NCBI GenBank assembly: GCA_018398805.1
Contig: JAGFBZ010001924.1
Span: 186,001 to 250,000 of the forward strand
DNA: 64,000 bases
Reading direction: 5' to 3'
Origin: Hirundichthys speculiger
Lineage: Eukaryota > Chordata > Actinopteri > Beloniformes > Exocoetidae
The translations under genes and the position numbers were made by a program. The notes beneath the pieces were generated by a model that did not search any database, was not told where the DNA came from, and saw only the letters and a program-made list of their open reading frames with translations. Below are positions 37,471 to 49,400 of this stretch, piece after piece; positions within the stretch are counted from its first letter, which is position 1, and each line of letters opens with the position of its first letter.

Positions 37471-40400
37471 ATATATACACAGTACAGGCCAAAAGTTTGG
37501 ACACACCTTCTCATTCTCTGCATTTTCTTTATTTTCATGAGTATGGACATTGTAGATTCTCACTGAAGGCACCAAAACTATGAATAATGTGGAGTCATGT
37601 ACTTAACAAAAAAAGGTGAATGACTGAAAACACGTTTTATATTCTGGTTTCTTCAAAATAGCCACCCTTCACTCTGATTACTGCTTTGCACACTCTTGGC
37701 AGGTAGTCATCTGAAATGGTTTCCACTTCACAGGTGTGTCTTATCAGGGTTAATTAGTGGAATTTGATGCTTTATCAAGGGGGTTGGGACCATCAGTTGT
37801 GTTGTGCAGAAGTCAGGTTAATACACAGCCGACAGCCCGACTGGACAACTGTTAAAATTCATATTATGGCAAGAACCAATCAGCTAATTAAAGAAAAACG
37901 AGTGGCCACCATTACTTTAAGAAATGAAGGTTAGTCAGTCCGGAAAATTGCAAAAACTTTAAATGTGTCCCCAAGTGGAGTCGCAAAAACCATCAAGCGC
38001 TACAACGAAACTGGCACACATGAGGACCGACCCAGGAAAGGAAGACCAAGAGTCACCTCTGCTTCTGAGGATAAGTTCATCTGAGTCACCAGCCTCAGAA
38101 ATCGCAGGTTAACAGCAGCTTAATTCAGAGACCAGATGAATGAGTTCTAGCAGCAGACCCATCTCTAGAACAACTGTTAAGAGGAGACTGTGCGAATCAG
38201 GCCTTCATGGTCAAATAGCTGCTAGGAAACCACTGCTAAGGAGAGGCAACAAGCAGAAGAGATTTGTTTGGGCCAAGAAACACAAGGAATGAACATTAGA
38301 CCAGTGGAAATCTGTGCTTTGGTCTGATGAGTCCAAATTTGAGATCTTTGGTTCCAACTGCCGTGTCTTTGTGAGATGCAGAAAAAGGTGAACGGATGGA
38401 TTCCACCTGCCTGGTTCCCACTGTGAAGCATGGAAGAGGAGGTGTGATGGTGTGGGGGTGTTTTGCTGGTGACACTGTTGGGGATTAATTCAAAATTGAA
38501 GCCACACTGAACCAGCATGGCTACCACAGCATCCTGCAGCGACATGCCATCCCATCCGGTTTGCGTTTAGTTGGACGATCGTTTATTTTTCAACAGGACA
38601 ATGACCCCAAACACACCTCCAGGCTGTGTAAGGGCTATTTGACCAAGAGGGAGAGTGATGGAGTGCTGCGGCAGATGACCTGGATCCAAATGTCCAAGAT
38701 CTGTGGACTTGTTCCTCCATCTGTGGATCCGTTCCTCCATCTGTGAACCTATTCCTCCATCTGCAGACTTGTTCCTCCATCTGTGGACTTGTTCCTCCAT
38801 CTGTGGACTTGTTCCTCCATCTGCGGACTTGTTCCTCCATCTGCGGACTTGTTCCTCCATCTGTGGACTTGTTCCTCCATCTGTGGACTTGTTCCTCTAT
38901 CTGCGGACTTGTTCCTCCATCTGTGGACTTGTTCCTCCATCTGCAGACTTGTTCCTCCATCTGTAGACTTGTTCCTCCATCTGTGGACTTGTTCCTCCAT
39001 CTGTAGACTTGTTCCTCCATCTGTGGACTTGTTCCTCCATCTGCAGACTTGTTCCTCCATCTGCGGACCTGTCCCTCCATCTGCAGACTTAATCCTCCAT
39101 CTGTGGACTTGATCCTCCATCTGTGGACTTGATCCTCCATCTGCGGACTTGATCCTCCATCTGTGGACCTATCCCTCCATCTGCAGACTTGTTCCTCCAT
39201 CTGTGGACTTGTTCCTCCATCTGTGGACTTGTTCCTCCATCTGCGGACTTGATCCTCCATCTGTGGACTCGTTCCTCCTGTTCTGTCCATCTTTCAGCCT
39301 GCGGTTAGCCTTCTTTGATTTTTTCATAGCTGTCAGAGTTTCCTCTGCTCTTCTTCAGTCCCTGACAAGTTTCTTACTCACTCCAAACTTTCTGCTGCTC
39401 CGTTACTGTTTTCAGCTGCATATTTTATGATCTTCAGTTTAAATTCTGCAGTAGAGCTTTTCCTTTTTCATGGCATATTTGTGTTCTCTCAGTCTTTATG
39501 GTCTACTCACTAACGTCTGTAGAAGTGTTCAGTTGACACGAGAGTAGATGATAGTCTAATGTTGTCATGGATGACATGGCAGATAAGTTGCAAGACCAGC
39601 CAAACTACTAAAAAAGGGGGGCTTATAGTCCCGATAAATGCGGTACATACATTTCCTTAGTATATGGGAGCATTTCCTTTCACAAACTTCTCACAATAGT
39701 TTACTGGAATATTGATCCATTCCTCCTGACAGAACTGGTGTTACTGAGTCAGGTTTGTAGGATGATTCGCTTGCACACGCCTTTTCAGTTCTGCCAACAA
39801 ATGTTTTATTGAACTGAGATCAGGCCTTTGTGATGGCCACACTAGATTATTGACTTTGTTGTCCTTAAGCCATTTTGTAACTAATTTGGTGATGTACTTT
39901 GTGTCACTGTCCATTTGAAGACCCATTTGTGCTCAAGCTTTAACTTCCTGGCTGGTATCTTGGGATGTTGCTTTAATATTTCTTCATAATGTTCTTTTCT
40001 CATAATTCCATCTATTTTGTGAAGTACACCAGTCTCTCCTGCAGCAAAACACCCCCACAACATGATGCTGCCACTCTCGTACTTCATAGTTGGGATGATG
40101 CTTTCATACTTGAAAACTTCCTCTTTTTTCCTTCAAATGTAACAATGGTCATTATGGCCAAACAAATTTAGTTTGTAATTTAGTTAGTCTTCAAATTTAG
40201 TTTCATCAGACCACAGGACATGCCTCCAAAAATTAAGGTATTTGTCCCTGTGTGCATTTCCAAACTGTTGCAGTAATGTCTCCTTCATCGTTGAGTGGCC
40301 TTTGGAACAGGATCAGGACTCATTTCACTGCTTTAGTCAGCATCTTCACAATTCTCACAATAAATCTATCAGAAGCTTTCAAAGTCATGACATCATAACC

Positions 40401-43400
40401 CCAGCTTTCCCACATTGTTTAAAGGCATAAACCCTGGTAGCTTAGTGGCAGTCCTGTTGCGTCCCACATGAATCCTGGTTGCATCAGGAAGGTTATCCGG
40501 TGTAAAACTTTTGCCAAACTTCTCATGCAGATCACTCCACGGTTTTGACCCCCAACTGGATGGTATGTAAATGTCATGGCTTTGAAAACAGTAATAAAAA
40601 ATATATCTCTCTCATTATTCTGACATTTAGCAAAAGAAATCCTTTTCCTATTCCTAAGTGACCTTAAGTGCAGTGTATGTCAACTTCTGGTTTCAACTGT
40701 ATATCGCAGATCAAAACATTAGAAATATGAGTCTGTCAGCAAGTTAATGAGACCAGGAAAGGCCAACCATTACGAGGAATATCAGCCATCAGACAGAAAT
40801 TTATATGTGGTTTAAGGAGAACCAGTGGAAAAACTGAACTGAAACTATGAATCTAAACAAGATGTTCATGAAAACATACTTCTAAAGCATCTGGGTGGTG
40901 TAGTTTCCAGCTGAAAATGAAATAAATGTAATAGAAATTGTACGCAAGTGGTGTGAAAAATATTCATAGCAACAAAATGATGGACGTTGGTGTGCTTTAA
41001 TTGTCTCAGTTGTGCAACTCACTAATGTAATCTTAAGAATGAACCTCGAAGGAACGGAGTACTCAACTGCAACATTAGCTTTTAGAAATACTTATTACTT
41101 TGGGTATTCGTTTTTATACTTCTTTTATGCTTAAAGTATGCATCTCTGATCAATAGTACGTCTATAAACTCTACTGTTTGAGCAGTAAAAGTGCGCTGAA
41201 ATAAAGAACGGTAAAGAAAAAGCTTTCGGTCTGCATCATCTAGCTGCTGCATCGGTGGGATCGTCTCGACATTCAAACCGTGTTTTACACTCAACTACTC
41301 TCCGGGTGTTACACGGACAGAGAAAGCAATTTCACTTTATAGCACTGATCAATCCCATCCAAAGGCTTGCTCTACAAAATTTTATAGCCACCAATGAAGA
41401 TCAGAGGTCTTATTTGACATTTTAATGCTCTTTCTGGCTCTCTCTGGATAGCTGTGAACACTTGATAATACAGATCAATCCGGTCTTCGGCAGAAAGGCA
41501 AACATGTTTAAGGAGCGAAAATCACTCCAGTTTAAGGTAAAATAACTGCTAAAGGTTTTGTAGATGGAGCCCCAGGGAAGTGCGGGGAAAAGCCAGGAAA
41601 GCAAGACAGAGATGATGAAACGAAGGTGCGTGGAAGTAGGTCAATAAAGACAAACTGGTTCTGCTGTACACAGTGTTCCCTAATGCAGCTATTAGTTACC
41701 GCGCGTTCGTGTTCACAACACAAACAAAAAAGTACTTTAACTGGAAAGTGGCCGAACGTTTACCTGCACGAACCACGTCATGAAAGGTTGATGCGCGTAC
41801 TTGGGCATGTGAGATCGTACAAAATGCGTCACTGATCCTCCCATCCTCCATTTCTCCATCTCCTTCTCAACTTATCGCCTCCTCTCTCTCTCTATCGCCA
41901 TCAAATAGAGACCCAAGGGAGAGCAGACCACCTGGTAACCATGGTTGCGGGGATTGAGTGCCCCTTACAAAGATGCATTCAGACACACACAAATACCTCT
42001 CGTACTTGGTAAAGATTCAAAGAGTTCCTGAATAAATTAGAAGTATGTAGTGGAGGACAAACAGGGGAGAAGGTTTAATTCTCCCCATTAGTGGCTCTGA
42101 TGTGACCCTCAGACACCTGCAGGTTATCGTATCCCCATCTCTTTATCCACCATATCACAGATTGAAGTTCAGTACTTACAGTGACACGGGATTACTTTTT
42201 GTTGAAATATAGAGAAAGAGAAGAGACAAAAATCTTTACATTATTGACATTATACAACCTGGACATGTCTGGGGAGATGAAGAGACTGAAGGAGGGATTT
42301 CATCACTTGAAGGGAGAGAAATCAATCAGTTTAATCTATGTAAATTCAAGAAAACATGAATGAGGGAATAAACAACTAAATAAAAGAAGTGTGAACAAGG
42401 AAAAAAAAGAATGATTAACTAGAAAAACACTCGGAGAGCGCAGACCTCTGCCAAGTGCAACAATTCCCCCATATAGCTATTTACAGATTGAGATTAAATC
42501 CGCCTTCTGGATCAGATCCAGATCAGTCACTGAAATTTGATAGAGGTTCCCATTGTCAATACCTGAGTTTTGGGCAATAATGAATGGATATATTGAGAAA
42601 CAATTTTTTTTGCCCCATGGACTACAATGTTGTCGAAAATTTAAAAGTGATCCAGAATCCAGGATTTCTTCCGGATCACACCCAAAATGAAATCAGTTCT
42701 TCCTTTTCACATTTCTGACAACTCTTGAGAATGTCATCAAAATCCATCCTTAACCTTTTAAGTTATCTTGTACACAGACAGACAGACAGACAAACGCCGG
42801 CAAAAACACAACCTCCTTGGCGGAGGTAACAATTGATTCCTAAATCATAAATTACAACCTGCCTGTGTGAAGAACTCATCTTGCTTGTGAGTCTACGTTC
42901 AATTTCAGAGTAGCAATGACTGTCAAAGCAAACCGGAGCAATTTGAGGGAATAATCCACCATCCGCTTTCAGTCTATAATGTGAAACATTAACAAATAAA
43001 TGGTGCTTACTTAATCCCACCACTTTTAACTAGTCCTGCGTTCAGATTCCCGGCTTTTTTTTTTTTCCAACGGATCTCAACTGAGAAACAGTGTTTGCCA
43101 AGTGATTTTCTCTCTCTCTGGGATGAGATTACAGTGCCTTGATGTGGGGACTTAAATCAAAGAAGAATAGGCTGTGTAGTGTCTCTGCATGACAAAAATA
43201 ACTTCCCACTGTTAAACGCCCCACATAAATAAAACAGACAGGAACTTCCAGAGCGTCATTTCTGCTCCTGTCTGACATTCCCCTTTCATCCAGCATGTCT
43301 CTTCTCCATGTCTACTGTTCCATAAAACCCATATATCATGACAGTTAATGGCTTTTGTTTTGCTTTTGTTTTTTTGCAGGACAGGAAGCTCAATCATGTG

Positions 43401-46400
43401 TGTTAAAGAAGTTAGAGACTAGTGGATGTGAATAGCGGTAAAAATTCAAATTCAAATTCAAATTCAAAAATACTTTATTAATCCCCCAAGGGGGAAATTA
43501 AAAAAAAACAACAAAAACAACAACAACAAAAAAATAAAGAGGTAAATGTTGGAATTCCTTTGCACAAAACATTTGGTTTTCTTGGAGCTGCAAGTGCCTG
43601 TTTCTGTAGAGTTTTTTTTTCATTACAAAGACTCTCTATAACATCACAGAACACCAAATTTCCTTATCGGCAAACTTTCACGACAGCAAGAGCTTTGCCG
43701 ATCCTTTCAAAAGTTGAAGTTCACGAATGTGCAGCGATAATTAAGTACAGTGATCCCTTATTTTTCGCGGTTAATGGGGACTGACCCCGCACCACGAAAA
43801 TCAAAATCCACGAACAAGAGCCGGAGCCCCCCGAGCCTAAATAATGTGTTTAAAATATGTTTTAAAAACTGCAAAAAATTAGCGAGACACTGCAGCGAAA
43901 CAAGACAAAGACTCAACTGTGGTCTTTCTGTTACCTTCACAGCCTCTGGTCTCTGAACCGTAGTAAAGAAACTGCTGGTATTATGCTATTTTTGCCTCGT
44001 AATTAGCGGCTACCATGCTAACAACAACAAAAGAAAAGGTCCGGTTTTCTCTGCATGGAACGGGTACTTTATTCTGGCACTGCAGGAACTTGTAACATCA
44101 TACAGGTTGTTTTGTTGGGCTCCTGTCGGTTAACAGAGAATGTAAATCTATACACGCTGGGCTGCTGTTTATGTTCACTCTACTTTTCATCTAACCCCGT
44201 TTTCGTTCTGCCGTCCCACGACACACACACTCTACATTACCCATAAGGCCACCTTCTTAAAGGGGCCGGGCTGGCTCACAGCATTTCTTCACTGTGAGAG
44301 AACGCGCACAACATCCTGTGATGTTTCTGCGATTTTTTTCTTGATTTTTAATTATATTATATATTTCTGAAAAATCTGCGAATAACTAAAACCGCGGAAC
44401 TTAAAGCACGAATTGGCGAGGGATCACTGTATGTAAATTTATCCTGGTGAAAAGAAATGTTTCTGGTTGCGAGGGAGACTTGTCTGTTCGTGCATCTGGG
44501 CCAGCGATGGCCCAACGCCTCAAAGAGGAATGCTTCATAAACAAGGTCCTGGATGCCATTAGCGCTACAGAAGAGGACGGCGCTGTGCCGGTGCAGGAAG
44601 CTCATGAGTCTGAACCACGAGAGGAAAGTAAACTGTTAGTGTTGTGTTGACGACAGGCGTACGTGGGCATTTTAGTGCAAACATCACAGTGTGACCGTGT
44701 TTTCCAAGTTTCACTTCTAGAAAGAAAGAAACGGAAGGAAAAAAATCACTTTAATACATTTGATGCAAAATATATAAATAAATATATAAAAAAAATAAAA
44801 AGAAATAATAAACATGAACTGCTTATTGTGCCAATCCAGCCTCGGATGTTGGCAAATATGGACTTGTGATTTCTGAATGGAAGTATCCAAAGTAATGCAA
44901 ATATTTTGTGACCCCCCCCCCACCACCTTTTCAGCGCAGACCTAAACAGAAAAACATACACATAGACGGTGCAGGCTGAAAGATACTATCATCTGTACCG
45001 CTGCAAAACAGCAGGTATTTATGCCTAATTGTAATCTCTGTTGTCGCAGTTATTTTGAATCCAATTCTAGCCCAATCACACATGGACAAAAAGATGTCCA
45101 TTTGAGGTCATTCGCAGGAAACGTTGAAAACCCAGCGCCGATGAGATGTTTACGGCAAATACTGAGAACGTGTCTTACTGGCAACGGTAAATGTGCGAGT
45201 TCATGAGTCATTTTCTCTGCCCAAGCCTCCAGTAATTCAACCAGTCAAAAAGACTCTGCTCGCCAAATCTGCTCATTTTCAGCCACAAGCTCAGGCTTTA
45301 TAAGATTTATTCAGATAATTTATTAAAATAATTACAGGCTTTTTGTGAGCAAAAAAAGCTACTCTGAAAAGTAGCAGATAGTGAAAATTAAATGGTAGAA
45401 AATGAGCATAATATGTCCTGCACATAGAGTTTGGCACATGTGCACAGACGTAAGGGCCATCAAAACTAATTTTTTTTAGGTGTGCATCCACACACTTGCA
45501 AATTTTGGTCCAATGCTCTTTAATTCATAACACTGTCCCTGTTTCAGAGATTCAGATTAAAGAAGCCAGTCTGTAAAGAGAATTTTTAATTGGACATCAC
45601 AGATTTTATGGTGCTATAATGAAAATACGCCAGTGTTATCTAAACCTTATTTTTTTCCCTTTATTTCTTTCTTTCTTTTGAATATGCAAAAGTAAAATAT
45701 TTAACGCACAAATCAACAAAACAAAAAGCAAATAGTCATGCTGAAAAAAAAAATTAATTCCAATATAAAATTGACATATTTGAAAAGGATTTCATTTCTT
45801 CAGTCGGAGGCTTTAATTCTCATTCTCTTCTGTCGCTGTGATTTATGTGGTCTGGAAGAGCCAGCATCACCCTCTCTGCCATTTCCCTTTTATATGCATG
45901 GATGTGCCAGTGAGCAGACAAATGCAGAAATGTCACTCTTTATTCTGATTTCCTTCACAGAGAATTGATAGTGACACGAGAGACGTGATCCTGACATTAC
46001 CGGTGTCAGTTTGGTGGATCATAACCGGCAATTTTCTCTGCAAATAGCCAATAAACCGACGTGAGGGCTCAGGAAGATTTGTGGGTTTCCACAGAGCTGA
46101 CGCATCATGGTCAGTGAAAAGGGTGCAACTGATGTAAATGGCAAAATTGAACAGCAACGGTGCGTTCAGATTAACAGTTTGGTCCCTCGGGGGTTGATGA
46201 GGAGCAGATCGTGATCACATGTATTTGATACCAATAACCAATCTAAGCGACGTGACTCTGAAGAAAATGAATCCCCCAAAACAACCCAATCATCCAGCCA
46301 TTTTTTCTAGACCTGCTTCATCTCTTTTTGAGGGGGTTGGAGGTGGGGTGGGGGTCAATACAGTATTGTGAAGGACTCCTAAGTGGGACCAGAGCTTTCC

Positions 46401-49400
46401 TCCACCATCATGACAAGGACACTGCAGCGATGATGAATGCAACAGTAACCTCTAACCCCGTAACATGCCGTGTTCATGACCTCAGATGACATCACCGAGG
46501 CCTCATGGCAGTGAGGATGAAAACGGCCTCTGGTCACCGCTAATGAGGTGGTGGTGCAGCAAAAAGTGCTACAAAATTATGACGATCGATCCCGTGAAGC
46601 ATCCGCAGCTTGACCTCAGACGAGTAAAGTCCTGCGCTCTTTCGTCGTGGCCCAGTTTTCATCCCAATGAAACAACAGTATTGATGTGACCCTGAAAGAT
46701 CACGCCAAAGGTCAGCCACGCTAAGACCTGTCATGGAAATAAATGGCATGAACGGAGCAGGTTCAAGATAAAGAAGGGTTATCCCTTTTCTGAGTTCTGA
46801 GGGCTGGAAAAAATAAGAGCCCTTTAATATTTTTCAGTTAAAAAGAGTGAACACATGACGTCACAGCATCACCCATTGTGTACGTATATTCACAAGCACC
46901 GTGAGCAGATCGAGAGAAAAAGGAATAACAACGGCTTATTTTTCCATTTCTGTTTACGGGTTGATGTGTTTACTTGTGTATTCTGCATCCATCTCAGAGA
47001 AAAAAGCTGCACAGACGAGCAAAAACCGAGGCGGGGAAAGAGAAAGAGAAAGAGAGAAGGACGACAGTTGAATATATCTCCCAGTACTATCCCTCCCTCT
47101 GGGCATTTCCTTGCTGGCAAAAGATGTGTAGAGGCTTTAAAACCTCCAGCATGCCGATGAACCATGTGAGTCCTTTTATTAATTATGGGTGTAGGAATAA
47201 AGTGTGTGTATGTGTGATGCAGGAACCAGAGACTGTTTGAGGACAAGACAAGCGTGCACGCACGCACATATGCGTCCACTCGTGGGCGTATGTTTCGCGA
47301 ATGTTTGTTCCCCTCTTCCTGCGAGCCAGTTCGGGTGTTTGTGTGACTCACCGCTCTCCTCCCCAGATGCTTCACAGCCATCTTCATCATCACAGTCACC
47401 ACTCCCTCCCTTGTTCTGCGCGCTCCCTCCGTCCTCGCCGTCCTCCCTTCCTCTCACGTTGCTCGCCCAGCCAAGTTCCACGAACAGCTCCTAAATGAAA
47501 CACACGCCGTGATGCAGGGACGCAGAAACATTCAGGTTTCTAGCCAGGCTTCACAGTCCTCAGGGAATTTCTTTGACAAGGAGCAGGTTTGCATGACAAT
47601 TGTGGCAACTTCAGGGAGAATCTTGCAGGCTTTGTTCATTACCTCATTTCTGAGCCAAAATTTCAAAAGCATTGCATCCTATTAAGATTCAATAAGCACC
47701 GGCGAGATAAATTATTATCACTTAGTTGACCTTTAAACTTTTTTATATCGTGCCTCAGGTCAAAATGTCCAATAACTAAAATCATTGAAAAACCGAAGTT
47801 GGAGTTTCTGCAATGTCTCTGGACAGCTAAAATGCAGTTATTGTTTTTAGTTTACATTTTTAGCTAAATGCATTTAAGTTGCTCTTATAACTATGGGGTT
47901 GAGGCTCCTACTCTGAGCTTTAGTGTGACTGGATATTAGAAAGTTTTGGGATATATATATCACGGCTATATTATATATATTATATATATATTATATATAT
48001 ATATATATGATAAATATATTATATTATATATAAAATATTGATTGCATATATTTCAACGTAAATACTTTGCAGGCAACCACTCCCTCAAGTCTGGAACCCA
48101 TAAAGATCACCAACTGTTTTCTTTATTGTCATGGTTTACTGGGACTTTTACCTTCAAAAACGTCTTGGTTCAGACAGTATATCTCAACATACTGCATCTA
48201 TACAAATGGACACTAGTGAGCCTTTATAATTAGACACAAGACTTACTCTTGCACATGACGTTCAGGTGATGTGTACTTCAGATTATGAGCCCTTTAAAAC
48301 CTTTTCCTCCTAACTTTATGGCTCATGTTATGGCTCTGGGTAATTGCAGCACCAGATGCTCGGTGATGGTGCTTTTCTGTTTCTTTTCTTAAGTTCCTAT
48401 ATGTTGCTTGGACGTGGCGGCAGAGCATATAAAGCATATCCAAAGTGAGTCGGAGCTGAAAAATCATTTTTACAGACACTGCAGAAGTCTGACTTCCTAC
48501 TCAACGTAAAAACAAGAAGGAGAAATCAGTAGTTGGAAATATGAAGGGAAAGAACAACAATGCCACCAACGGACTAATTACAGTTTTGTGGTTTTGTTTT
48601 AATAGAGGTGCACATCACGGTCTAGTATAGCTTATAGCGTGGGGTTCCCCCTACAGCGTATAGACCTACCACTGGTTCGATGCTGAAGCATAAACTAATC
48701 ATAAAAGATGGCGAAGTATGGTCGTTATGATGAAACAGCTTTTAAATCAATCCAAAGTGTTTAGTATCAATGAAAAACAGAGTCCAAAATTGAAATGAAT
48801 GACAACAAATTCAATTTTCAATTCAATTTTATTTGTATAGCATGTTACAATGTCAATTTTCTTACAGAGACCCAGAGCATGACCCCTGAGAAAATATCAA
48901 TAACTAAAATTATAATTTTAAATCCAAATCAAGGATAATGGCAAGTAAAACACTGCCACAGTGGGAGAAAAAAAAAAAACCTTTAAGCCAAACAGTGGCA
49001 AGGAAAAACTCCACTTTAAGAGGAAGAAACCTTGAGCAGGACCTGGATCATATGGGGGGACCTTCCTGCTGAAGGCCAGCCAGGTAAAGAAAAAAAAGAG
49101 GGGAGACAGGACAGAGAGAGGATGAAGGATAGAGAGAGTCACTTCAGCGTACTGCAGCGTAGGCCTATAGCAGCATAGCTATGACGAAGCTGTGATAATT
49201 AAGATGAGCCTACTGTAGTCTCAGCTCTAACAAGTATGGCTATAACTATTAGCCCTTACACACTATTGTTTAGACTAACTGTAGGCTTTACTGAACAGAA
49301 ATGTTTTCAATTTAGTTTAAAAATGGAGGTGTTGTCAGCCTCCTTAACTCAAGTTGGTATCTGGTTTCATAATAAGTATGCCTGGTAGCAGAAGGCCCGT

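Noticed and set aside
37214..37583. Frames with long Tyr-Ile repeats
   Set aside because: Translation of the TA microsatellite.
38701..39280. CRISPR-like array
   Set aside because: Units are contiguous with no spacers and the genome is vertebrate.
38583..39290. 235-codon minus-strand repeat protein
   Set aside because: It is a by-product of a 20-base minisatellite that lacks stops in every frame; start and flanks are transposon debris.
47204..47498. Plus-strand open frames of 65-96 codons
   Set aside because: They are antisense shadows of the gpc5 glycanation exon.
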